From: an uncultured cyanobacterium
GTDB lineage: Bacteria > Cyanobacteriota > Cyanobacteriia > PCC-6307 > Cyanobiaceae
Direction of reading: 5' to 3'
DNA length: 7,138 nt
NCBI GenBank assembly: GCA_903831165.1
Contig: CAIKWV010000509.1
Coordinates: 1 to 7,138, forward strand
A program made the translations under genes and the position numbers. Of this stretch, positions 1 through 6,050 are shown piece after piece (position 1 is the stretch's first letter; the number at the start of each line of letters is the position of its first letter). The notes beneath the pieces were generated by a model that worked only from the letters and a program-made list of their open reading frames with translations, searched no databases and was not told the DNA's origin.

Positions 1-1231
1 TGTTCTCCGCCAGCACCGCCTCGGCGGCCGTCACCCGGGTCAGGGCATTGAGCAGGGAGCTCTTGCCGGCGTTGGTGTAGCCCACCAGCGCCAGGCGGCG
101 CAGGCCGGTGCGGGTCTGCCGCAGCCGCGCCCGATGGTCGCCGAGCTTCTGCACGTCCCGCTGCAACCGCTCGACCCGGCGACTGATCGCGCGCCGGTCT
201 TTTTCCAGTTGGGTTTCGCCGGGGCCGCGGGTGCCGATGCCACCCCCCTGGCGCGACAGGCTCAGGCCGCGGCCACTCAGCCGGGGCAGGCGGTAGCGCA
301 GCTGGGCCAGCTCCACCTGCAGGCGGCCGGCGCCACTGGCGGCCCGCTGGGCAAAGATGTCGAGGATCAGCTCACTGCGATCACTCACCGGCAGATCCAG
401 CAGCCGCTCCAGGTTGCGGGCCTGCACCGGCGTCAGCTCCCGGTCGGTGACCACCAGATCGGCCTGGAGCCGCCGGGCTTCCAGGGCCGCCTCCTGCAGC
501 TTGCCCTCGCCCCAGATCGTCAGGTGGCTCTCGCCGCTGCGGCGCTTCTGCTCGACGATGCCCACCGGCACCCCACCGGCGCTGCGCACCAGCCCCTCCA
601 GCTCGGCCATTTCGCGGCGGGCCAGCTGGGGATCCCCACCCAACAGGCAGAGCAGCAGCACCCGTTCCGGACCCTGGCGGGCCGCGCCGCCGCCCTGGGG
701 GACTGCCGACTCCGGCACCAGACTGGCGGGGTCCTGAACACAGAGGTCGGCCAGGTCGCCCTCCGCCTCCTGATGCCAGGGGTGGTCTCCGTCGCCGGGG
801 GTGAGCAGCAGGGCCGGCCACTGGCCACCGCTACCGGCCTGATCGCCGTAGCGCAGCCACAGGCAAGGGGCCAGATCCAAGGCCACCACCGCCTCCTGGG
901 GGCCTGGCAGCAGGGGGGTGGAACGGCTGCCCCGCCGACAGGTGATCAGCCGCAGGTCGTTGCCCTGGCGGCGTTCGGAGCCGGGCAGCTTCTCGATCAG
1001 CCGCCCCGACTGCTCCAGGTCCCCCACCCACAGCAAGCGGCACAGCCCGCGACCGTCCACCACCAGGCTGAGCGGCAGCTCCAGACCATGGGATTCGGCC
1101 GCCAGCCGCTGCAGGGTGAGCAGATCGGCGGTGGCATCGGCGGGATGGCGGCGATGGCAGAGCCGCTCCAGCCGCCGTTTTTCGGCGGGGCGCAGCCCGG
1201 CCGTGCGGCCCGCCAGGACACCCTGTCTCAA
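1..1231 (-). CDS. hflX: GTPase HflX with N-terminal extension (partial, 3' end beyond window)
   Basis: HflX is a cytosolic, ribosome-associated GTPase that splits stalled or stress-inactivated 70S ribosomes. The readable frame gives 410 residues and is still open at the left edge. Canonical HflX sequence begins near residue 190 and includes GEGK (241-244), TPVQARNLERL (267-277) and LILDIFAQRA (288-297). The hallmark GGGIGTRGPGETQLE lies at 329-343, followed by a basic coiled segment and the G1 P-loop GYTNAGKS at 384-391. Switch regions, NKxD and the C-terminus lie outside the window. Residues 1-189 are an extension absent from E. coli HflX. I chose a TTG start at 1231 because it overlaps the upstream HAD stop (TTGA) and no ATG or GTG fits nearby; a different non-ATG start is possible. 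It is the third gene of the NDH-2/HAD/hflX unit and has no visible ribosome binding site of its own, which fits coupling. Family identity is very secure, the exact start less so. Confidence 0.93.
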   Translation of the reverse strand, partial: MRQGVLAGRTAGLRPAEKRRLERLCHRRHPADATADLLTLQRLAAESHGLELPLSLVVDGRGLCRLLWVGDLEQSGRLIEKLPGSERRQGNDLRLITCRRGSRSTPLLPGPQEAVVALDLAPCLWLRYGDQAGSGGQWPALLLTPGDGDHPWHQEAEGDLADLCVQDPASLVPESAVPQGGGAARQGPERVLLLCLLGGDPQLARREMAELEGLVRSAGGVPVGIVEQKRRSGESHLTIWGEGKLQEAALEARRLQADLVVTDRELTPVQARNLERLLDLPVSDRSELILDIFAQRAASGAGRLQVELAQLRYRLPRLSGRGLSLSRQGGGIGTRGPGETQLEKDRRAISRRVERLQRDVQKLGDHRARLRQTRTGLRRLALVGYTNAGKSSLLNALTRVTAAEAVLAEN

Positions 1232-1890
1232 GAGCGTTGCACGAGCAGACAGCGGATCCCCGCCGCTGCGGCGCCGGCCTGATCCTCCGGGCTGTCACCC
1301 ACATGCCAGGCCTGCTCAGCCGACAGACCAAGGGCCTCCAGGGCCAGCTGGAAGGGCAGGGCTGAGGGTTTGGCCGCCCCGGCCCGGCTGGAGATCACGA
1401 CGTGATCGAAGCAGGGGGCCAGGTCGAGGCCGGCCAGCAGACCGTCCAGCCGCTGGTCGAAGTTGCTGACCACTGCCAGCTTCAGCCCCTGCTGCCGCCA
1501 GGCCTGCAGCTGGGCGGGCACATCGTCGTAGACGCGCCAGAGCCCGGGATCGGCGAAATGGTCAAACAGATCGCGGTGCAGGGCCGCTGCCGCCGGAGCG
1601 GCCCCGGCCGCCACCAGCACCGCGTCGATGCGCTGGGACCACCAGTGGCGTTCGGCCAGGTCGAGCGCTTCGCCCTGCAGGCCAGGGAATGCCAGCGGCG
1701 GAGCGGCGCGATGGATGGCCGGAAAGGCGCGATCGATGGCCGCGGGGTCCACCGCCAGCCCGTGCCCGGCCGCCACAGCGGCGTAGGTGCTGCCGATCGA
1801 TTGGCGCAGCCCGATCAAGGTGCCCATGGCATCGAGCAGCAGGGCCCGGGGCCGGGGCCAGCTCGCGCAGGAGGAGGGGCTGGCGGTCAT
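1228..1890 (-). CDS. HAD-superfamily subfamily IA protein, REG-2/HDHD3-like
   Basis: This 220-residue protein has the four HAD motifs in order. Motif I is LLLDAMGTL with the nucleophile Asp20, motif II is VVSNFD with Ser142, motif III is the AKP lysine Lys174, and motif IV is HVGDSPEDQAG with Asp199 and Asp203. The stretch between motifs I and II (GSTYAAVAAGHGL, RHWWSQ, LWRVYDDVP) resembles the Drosophila REG-2/human HDHD3 group. As in HDHD3 (DVKDTL), the usual second aspartate of DxDGT is absent; here it is Met22. Classical HAD phosphatases use that residue as acid/base, so activity and substrate are uncertain. The ATG at 1890 overlaps the stop of the NDH-2 gene (ATGA), and the stop overlaps the hflX start (TTGA). 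Longer in-frame readings upstream would run deep into the NDH-2 gene and are unlikely. The substrate is unknown. Confidence 0.88.
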   Translation of the reverse strand: MTASPSSCASWPRPRALLLDAMGTLIGLRQSIGSTYAAVAAGHGLAVDPAAIDRAFPAIHRAAPPLAFPGLQGEALDLAERHWWSQRIDAVLVAAGAAPAAAALHRDLFDHFADPGLWRVYDDVPAQLQAWRQQGLKLAVVSNFDQRLDGLLAGLDLAPCFDHVVISSRAGAAKPSALPFQLALEALGLSAEQAWHVGDSPEDQAGAAAAGIRCLLVQRS

Positions 1891-3113
1891 GGTTTCCAGT
1901 CCGCCAGCCAGCCGGCGGCCACCCGCAGGGTGTGGGACAGGCCCGGCATGCGGCTGAGGTAGGCCAGCTGGCGCAGCCGGAAGGCGGCCGGGCCCGCCAG
2001 GGTGAAGCCCGAGGCCGTCAGGCAGGCATCGCCCCGGCCGAGGGAGAACATCTCGCCCAGATCCTTCCACTGGAAGGCCTCCAGCGGTTCATCCGCCATG
2101 GAATGCAGCAGATTGGCGGCCAGAAGCGGCGCCTGCTGAAACGCCACCTGGGCGTTGCCGGGCAGGGGTTGGCCTTCAGGGTCCTCCAGGTGGGCCAGGT
2201 CGCCGGCAACGAAAATGGAGGCTTGCCCCACCAGGCTGAGATCGGCCTCACAGCAGAGCCGGCCCCGGCGATCGCGCCGAGGCTCCGGCTGGATCAGCGG
2301 CGGCCGGAAGCCGAGCCCAGCGGTCCAGATCACCCCGTCGATCGGCAGCAGTTCCTCGGGGGCCGGCTTCGCTTGCGGCCCGTCGTTGGCGATCGGGCAG
2401 CTGAGGTGCAGGCGATCGGCGTCGACCCGGGTGACGGCGGTGTGGGTGCGCAGGCGCACATCCCGCTGGCGCAGAGCTTTTTCCGCCTGTTCACGGCTGA
2501 AGGAGCGGGCCTGGGGCAGCAGGGTCGGGCCCTGCTCAATCAGTTCGATGACCGCACAGCCCTGGGCCAGATCCGCCAGCTTGCAGGCCAGCTCCACACC
2601 GGTAGGGCCGGCCCCCACCACCGCCAGCCGCTGCAGGGGGCGGGCGGAGTGGCGCAGCTTCTCCAGCAGGTTCTGCAGGCGTTCCACATCGTCAAGGCTG
2701 CGGAAGCCGAGGCTGTGGGTGTCCGCACCGGGGACGCCGAAGAACTCCGGGCATCCGCCCGAGGCGATGACCAGGCGGCGGTAGGAAATGCTGCGGCCGC
2801 TGGCGGTGTGGACCAGCCGCTGGCTGGCATCGATGCGATCCACCTTGTCCTGTAGCCAGCCCACTCCCTTGCCGGCGAGCAGGGCGTCGTAGCGGGGGGC
2901 GATCTCCCAGCGCCGCAGTTCGCCGCTGAGCAGCTCGTAGAGCAGGGGCAGAAACAGAAAGCGCTCCTGCGGTTCGATCAACAGGATCGGGGGATGGCGC
3001 CGGCTCTCGGCCAGGGCAAGGGCGGTGTAGAGGCCGGCGAAGCCCCCCCCGACAATCACGACGGGGGATGCGGCTGCATTGGTCGAATCGTCCAAAGACC
3101 GATCACTGTCCAT
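1887..3113 (-). CDS. Type II NAD(P)H:quinone oxidoreductase (NDH-2)
   Basis: This is a 408-residue single-subunit flavoprotein of the NDH-2 family, which passes electrons from NAD(P)H to membrane quinone without pumping protons. The N-terminal Rossmann fold carries VVIVGGGFAGLYTALAL (18-34, FAD binding). The second Rossmann motif LAVVGAGPTGVELA (163-176) binds the nicotinamide nucleotide. VIASGG (115-120) and FVAGDLAHLED (301-311) are the typical second FAD motif and its partner. The C-terminal AQVAFQQAPLLAANL (321-335) is the conserved quinone-site region. Length and domain order are complete. The ATG at 3113 leaves about 16 polar residues before the first strand; an internal start cannot be excluded. 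It heads the minus-strand operon and is divergent from cysH across 45 bp. Cyanobacterial homologues are called Ndb or 'NADH dehydrogenase, transport associated'. I cannot tell which Ndb class this is, or whether it prefers NADH or NADPH. Confidence 0.92.
   Translation of the reverse strand: MDSDRSLDDSTNAAASPVVIVGGGFAGLYTALALAESRRHPPILLIEPQERFLFLPLLYELLSGELRRWEIAPRYDALLAGKGVGWLQDKVDRIDASQRLVHTASGRSISYRRLVIASGGCPEFFGVPGADTHSLGFRSLDDVERLQNLLEKLRHSARPLQRLAVVGAGPTGVELACKLADLAQGCAVIELIEQGPTLLPQARSFSREQAEKALRQRDVRLRTHTAVTRVDADRLHLSCPIANDGPQAKPAPEELLPIDGVIWTAGLGFRPPLIQPEPRRDRRGRLCCEADLSLVGQASIFVAGDLAHLEDPEGQPLPGNAQVAFQQAPLLAANLLHSMADEPLEAFQWKDLGEMFSLGRGDACLTASGFTLAGPAAFRLRQLAYLSRMPGLSHTLRVAAGWLADWKP
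2268..2275. repeat. HIP1 octamer (GCGATCGC)
   Basis: This is a perfect copy of the palindromic octamer that is over-represented in many cyanobacterial genomes. It lies inside the NDH-2 coding region. A single copy can occur by chance in GC-rich DNA, so it is only mild support for a cyanobacterial origin. Confidence 0.6.
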
Positions 3114-3158
3114 GCGGGAACCCTACCCAGCGATTCCGTCAAGGGTGATGATGGCTTG

Positions 3159-3989
3159 ATGCCTGCCCCTTCGGCCACGGGAAACGCCGCACCACCTCTG
3201 TCTTCGCTCCAGGCCCCAGCCGCCCCAGCTCGCCCGTTGGAGCTGCCCTGCGATCGCCAGGGGCAGCCGCTGGATCCTGAGGCCGCGCGAACGTTGCTGG
3301 AGCCGCTGGATGCCCGATCCCGGCTGAGCTGGGCGGCTGAGACCTTCGGTGAAGGCCTGGCGCTCACCACCAGCTTCGGCATCCAGTCGGCGGTGCTGCT
3401 CCACATGGTCAGCGAGCTGGGCGAGGTGGCCCCCGGTCGGCGCGTTCCGGTGATCTGGGTTGACACCGGCTACCTGCCCGCCGAGACCTATCGCTACGCC
3501 GAGCAGCTGAGCGCGCTGCTGTGCCTCGACCTGCGGGTGGTTCAGGCCACGATCAGTCCGGCCCGGATGGAGGCGCTCCATGGCCGGCTGTGGGAATCCG
3601 GCACGTTGGAGGATCTCCAGCTGTACAACCGCCTGCGCAAGGTGGAGCCCCTCGATCAGGCCCTGATCGATCTGCAGGTGCGCTGCTGGGCCAGTGGGGT
3701 GCGCGGGCGTCAGACCGACCACCGCCGCGGCATGAGCCCCCTGGATCCGGTGCGCGGAATCTGGTCCCTGCGGCCGCTGCTGGCCTGGACCAGCCGCGAT
3801 GTCTTCTATTACATGCAGGAGCACGGTCTGCCCCAGCATCCCCTGTTCGACCAGGGCTATTCGACCGTGGGCGACTGGCACTCCAGCGCCCCCGACGATG
3901 GCGACATCAGTGGCCGGGCCACCCGTTTCGGCGGCATCAAGCAGGAGTGCGGCATCCATCTGCCGGGGCTGATGGGCGAGGGCATCTAG
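3159..3989 (+). CDS. cysH: Phosphoadenylyl-sulfate (PAPS) reductase, thioredoxin type
   Basis: CysH reduces activated sulfate (PAPS) to sulfite in assimilatory sulfate reduction, taking electrons from thioredoxin or glutaredoxin. The 276-residue product has the nucleotide-binding loop TTSFGIQSAVLLHM (70-83), VIWVDTGYLPAETYRYAEQL (98-117), KVEPL (161-165), SGVRGRQTDHR (179-189), RPLLAWTSRDVFYYM (205-219) and PLFDQGYSTVGDWHS (228-242). The C-terminal ECGIHL holds the catalytic Cys264. The paired cysteines that bind the [4Fe-4S] cluster of APS reductases are missing: there is no CC before KVEPL and no CxxC near VGDWHS. This points to the PAPS-specific class. The ATG at 3159 follows AAGGG (3141-3145) at a rather long 13-nt spacing; an in-frame TTG one codon upstream is an alternative. 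Residues 1-50 are Ala/Pro-rich and poorly conserved. It is immediately followed by coaX with no intergenic base. Confidence 0.94.
   Translation: MPAPSATGNAAPPLSSLQAPAAPARPLELPCDRQGQPLDPEAARTLLEPLDARSRLSWAAETFGEGLALTTSFGIQSAVLLHMVSELGEVAPGRRVPVIWVDTGYLPAETYRYAEQLSALLCLDLRVVQATISPARMEALHGRLWESGTLEDLQLYNRLRKVEPLDQALIDLQVRCWASGVRGRQTDHRRGMSPLDPVRGIWSLRPLLAWTSRDVFYYMQEHGLPQHPLFDQGYSTVGDWHSSAPDDGDISGRATRFGGIKQECGIHLPGLMGEGI
3250..3257. repeat. HIP1 octamer (GCGATCGC)
   Basis: This is a second perfect HIP1 octamer, in the 5' part of cysH at the codons for residues 31-33. Near-misses (one mismatch) are also present, for example at 6083-6090. Again it is only weak taxonomic support. Confidence 0.6.
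3978..3982 (+). promoter_or_regulatory. Ribosome binding site of coaX
   Basis: GAGGG inside the last codons of cysH lies 7 nt before the GTG at 3990. It supports that GTG as the coaX start and suggests translation coupled to cysH termination. Confidence 0.6.
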
Positions 3990-4766
3990 GTGCCGGGCGG
4001 TTCGCCCCGCTGGCTGCTGATCGGAAACAGCCGCTGGCACTGGGCCCTTGCTAGCCCCGGTGGCCTGCGGGTCGAGCACCGGTTGCCTCCCGCCTGTGCC
4101 CTGGAGCCCGGGATCCTGGACGATCTGGTGGGCTGGGCGGCGGTGGGGGCCGTGCCGGCGTCCGTGGCGCTGCCGCCCAATCGGCGCCTGGGGCTGGAGC
4201 AGGTGCCGCTGGCGGCGTTACCGCCCTGGTTGGGCCTGGATCGGGCCCTGGCTGGCTGGCTGGCCTGGCGCCGCCATGGTCGGGGGGTGCTGGTGGCCGA
4301 TGCGGGCACGGTGCTCAGCCTCACCCGGGTGGAGGGTTCCGGTCGTTTTGCCGGTGGACGCCTGCTGGCCGGGGTGGGTCTGCAATTGGGGGCGATGGCG
4401 GCCGGCACCGCGGCCCTGCCCCGGCTGGAGCTGCCGCTGACGGATCCACCCGCAGCCACCCAGGCCCCAGCCCTGGACTGGCCGACGGAGACCCACCGGG
4501 CCATGGTCACCGGTGTGGTGCAGGGCCTGGCCGCGGCGGTGGCCGATGCCGCCCTGGAGGCCCATGGGCTGGAGCCCGGCTGCCATCTGGTGCTCAGCGG
4601 CGGCGATGGCGCCCTGCTGCTGCCCCGGCTCCAGAGGCTGCTAGCCGGCCAGGGCGTGATGGTGGAACTGCAGCCCGATCTGGCCCTGGAGGCGCTGGTG
4701 CAGCTGCATCCGAACGGTGCCGGGGACGCCCTGGATCAGGCCAGGCCCAGATCGGTGAGGATCTGA
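3990..4766 (+). CDS. coaX: Type III pantothenate kinase
   Basis: CoaX phosphorylates pantothenate with ATP, the first step of coenzyme A synthesis, in the cytosol. The 258-residue length is normal for the family. Visible motifs are WLLIGNSRWHWAL (8-20) at the ATP-binding start, LGLDR (81-85) whose Asp84 aligns with the catalytic-base GxDR motif, VADAGTVLSLT (102-112), GGRLLAGVGLQLGAM (122-136) with TAALP (140-144), SGGDGALLL (203-211) and the C-terminal PDLALEALVQLHPN (229-242). The usual acidic residue of the N-terminal DxGN(T/S) motif is replaced by Leu10. From memory, this change is shared by other cyanobacterial homologues such as Slr0812. The GTG start directly follows the cysH TAG, with GAGGG at 3978-3982 as ribosome binding site (7-nt spacer), so the two genes are almost certainly co-transcribed. 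The 3' end overlaps bcp on the other strand by 31 bp. Older annotations call this family 'Baf transcriptional regulator'. Confidence 0.9.
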   Translation: MPGGSPRWLLIGNSRWHWALASPGGLRVEHRLPPACALEPGILDDLVGWAAVGAVPASVALPPNRRLGLEQVPLAALPPWLGLDRALAGWLAWRRHGRGVLVADAGTVLSLTRVEGSGRFAGGRLLAGVGLQLGAMAAGTAALPRLELPLTDPPAATQAPALDWPTETHRAMVTGVVQGLAAAVADAALEAHGLEPGCHLVLSGGDGALLLPRLQRLLAGQGVMVELQPDLALEALVQLHPNGAGDALDQARPRSVRI

Positions 4767-5203
4767 TCGGCCATGGTTTCGGCCTTCACCTTGGTGTAGG
4801 CGGCTTCGATCTTGCCTTCGGCATCGACGACAAAGGTGTGGCGCATCATGCCCATGTACTCCTTGCCCATGAATTTCTTCAGGCCGTAGCTGCCGTAGGC
4901 CGTGGCGACCGGGCAGGGCTCGACATCGCTGAGCAGGGTGAAGGGGAGCTCGTATTTGGCGATGAACTTGCCGTGGCTGCCGGCCCCGTCTTTGCTGATG
5001 CCCAGCACTCGGATGCACTGGCTCTCGAAGGCGTCCCAGCGGTCGCGGAAGTTGCAGGCCTCCTTGGTGCAGCCTGGGGTGTCGTCCTTTGGGTAGAAGT
5101 AAATCACCACCCGCTGGCCCTTGAGGGCCGAGAGGCTGACGGTGTCGCCGTTCTGATCCGGCAGGCTGAAATCAGGTGCTGCGTCGCCGATCTGAAGGGC
5201 CAT
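4736..5203 (-). CDS. bcp: Peroxiredoxin Q / bacterioferritin comigratory protein
   Basis: This is a thiol peroxidase of the PrxQ/BCP subfamily that reduces hydrogen peroxide and organic hydroperoxides with electrons from thioredoxin. The 155-residue protein has the thioredoxin-fold start APDFSLPDQNG (9-19), VVIYFYPKDDTPGCT (32-46) with the peroxidatic Cys45, and resolving Cys50 five residues on. That spacing makes it the atypical 2-Cys PrxQ type with an intramolecular disulfide. LGISKDGAGSHGKF (67-80) and MRHTFVVDAEGKI (119-131) complete the family pattern. Extra cysteines occur at 63 and 97. No signal peptide is seen, so it is expected in the cytosol. The ATG at 5203 gives exactly the usual N-terminus; no strong Shine-Dalgarno sequence precedes it, only a C-rich run. 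Its stop codon lies inside the end of coaX. A short inverted repeat (5211-5230) sits just upstream in its leader. Confidence 0.96.
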   Translation of the reverse strand: MALQIGDAAPDFSLPDQNGDTVSLSALKGQRVVIYFYPKDDTPGCTKEACNFRDRWDAFESQCIRVLGISKDGAGSHGKFIAKYELPFTLLSDVEPCPVATAYGSYGLKKFMGKEYMGMMRHTFVVDAEGKIEAAYTKVKAETMADQILTDLGLA

Positions 5204-5210
5204 GGGGGGC

Positions 5211-5230
5211 GCTCAAGCTGGGGGTTGAGC
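5211..5230 (-). promoter_or_regulatory. Small inverted repeat in the bcp leader
   Basis: GCTCAA (5211-5216) and TTGAGC (5225-5230) are perfect 6-bp arms around an 8-nt loop. The inner arm begins 8 nt before the bcp start codon. As RNA it could form a small hairpin next to the translation start; as DNA it could be an operator half-site pair. The function is inferred only, and a 6-bp repeat can arise by chance. Confidence 0.3.
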
Positions 5231-5246
5231 CTAAAGGCCCGGTCCG

Positions 5247-5293
5247 TCTGCTTCGCTTCCGTCGCAGTGAGACCAAAGGCGAGCCGAAGCAGA
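5247..5293. repeat. 9-bp inverted repeat between bcp and the secreted-protein gene
   Basis: TCTGCTTCG (5247-5255) and CGAAGCAGA (5285-5293) are a perfect 9-bp inverted pair with a 29-nt spacer, in the middle of the 170-bp divergent region (5204-5373). The arms could form a stem in a bcp leader transcript or be two oppositely oriented protein-binding sites. No T-run follows either arm, so it is not an intrinsic terminator. Confidence 0.4.
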
Positions 5294-5336
5294 TGCAAAT
5301 TTGAAGACAATCTTTCGCTGCCAAATGTGTGGAGTT

Positions 5337-5345
5337 TGGTATTAT
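5337..5345 (+). promoter_or_regulatory. Candidate extended -10 promoter of the secreted-protein gene
   Basis: TGGTATTAT matches an extended -10 element (TGn plus TATAAT with one mismatch) in the only AT-rich stretch of the neighbourhood (about 5291-5355). No good -35 hexamer is present at 16-18 bp. Transcription would begin near 5352, leaving a leader of about 20 nt before the GTG at 5374. It would also exclude the longer in-frame start at 5329. Confidence 0.42.
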
Positions 5346-5373
5346 CGAAAACGATTCCCCTGTCACCAGTCTC

Positions 5374-6045
5374 GTGCTCAAGCGTCTAATCGCCGGTCTC
5401 GCCGTTGGAACGGCCCTGACCGCCACCGCTCTGCCCGTTTCCGCTGCCGTTCACAACGACCTGCCCGTCCGTTGGAACACCGGCGGCGCTGTCTGGTCCA
5501 CCCACCAAGACGCCTTCAATACCTTCTTTGAGTCCGGCGCCGTCACCGATCGCGGTCTTGAGGGTGGTCTCAAGCGCTCCGGCTGGACCTCCGATGAAGT
5601 CCGCACCGGCATGACCAAGACCTATTCGGTCAATCTGGTGGGCGTTTCCAACTTCCTGTACTCCGACGCCGGCGTCAAGTTCCTCAAGAACGCCACCGCC
5701 AGCTACTTCCCGTACTGGAGCATGAACACCTATGCGGTTCAGGCCCTGCGTGGCGCCATCATCGCTGACGCCGCCGACGGCAGCATCTCCTCGGCCGGCA
5801 TCATGCGTGCCCTGCCCACCGACTTCCGCCTGGCCGACTTCTGCAACACCTACACCGGTGCTCAGAACATCTGCGCCGAAGGCCGTTGCCAGCCGGGAAC
5901 CGCCCAGTGCACCTCCCTGCTCTCCTGGTACGTGTTCCTGCCCGCCTGCATCCAGGCCAACCAGATCGTCGCTGTCGTGGCTGAGCGTCCCGCTCCCGCC
6001 CCGGCCCCCGCTCCCTACGCCGAGCCCGTTCGCGGTCTCTGGTGA
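5374..6045 (+). CDS. Secreted DUF1400-like protein of unknown function
   Basis: This is an exported protein whose function I cannot name. From the GTG at 5374 it is 223 residues and begins with a clear signal peptide: Lys3-Arg4, a hydrophobic core at 5-22, and VSA before a predicted cleavage after residue 24. An alternative GTG at 5329 would put 15 extra residues before the signal peptide and lies upstream of the likely promoter. The body contains FFESGAVTDRGLEGGLKRSG (51-70) and, at 76-90, a Val-Arg-rich stretch; VSNFLYSDAGVKFLKNATA (91-109) and LRGAIIADAADGSISSAGIM (125-144) follow, then ALPTDFRL (146-153). This order resembles the cyanobacterial DUF1400 domain usually found in front of an alpha/beta-hydrolase, but no hydrolase domain follows. 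Instead come five cysteines (157, 167, 172, 179, 192), suggesting disulfides, and a Pro/Ala repeat tail (206-214). All 11 arginines use CGT or CGC and all lysines AAG, unlike the neighbours, which hints at high expression. A strong terminator follows. Confidence 0.85.
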   Translation: MLKRLIAGLAVGTALTATALPVSAAVHNDLPVRWNTGGAVWSTHQDAFNTFFESGAVTDRGLEGGLKRSGWTSDEVRTGMTKTYSVNLVGVSNFLYSDAGVKFLKNATASYFPYWSMNTYAVQALRGAIIADAADGSISSAGIMRALPTDFRLADFCNTYTGAQNICAEGRCQPGTAQCTSLLSWYVFLPACIQANQIVAVVAERPAPAPAPAPYAEPVRGLW

Positions 6046-6050
6046 CTCCG

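Noticed and set aside
134..1282. Long plus-strand open frame (382 codons) opposite hflX
   Set aside because: It is Gln/Ala/Gly-rich shadow sequence antisense to an unmistakable HflX reading, caused by high GC codon bias; no family resemblance.
1689..2855. Long plus-strand open frame (388 codons) opposite the NDH-2 and HAD genes
   Set aside because: The opposite strand holds complete NDH-2 motifs; this frame is a low-complexity antisense shadow.
3137..3142. TTGACG on the minus strand as a -35 element for the NDH-2 gene
   Set aside because: No acceptable -10 hexamer follows at 16-18 bp; the sequence there is GC-rich and adjoins the start codon.
3123..4079. Minus-strand open frame (318 codons) opposite cysH
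   Set aside because: cysH on the plus strand has all family motifs; the minus frame has no recognisable features.
4248..4263. Four tandem CTGG units in coaX as a possible phase-variable tract
   Set aside because: Only four copies in a region already rich in CTGG; too short for efficient slippage, and the encoded Ala-Leu-Ala-Gly-Trp helix fits the protein.
5329..5376. Upstream GTG start (5329) for the secreted protein
   Set aside because: It would put 15 residues before an otherwise ideal signal peptide and lies upstream of the extended -10 element, so it would probably not be in the mRNA.
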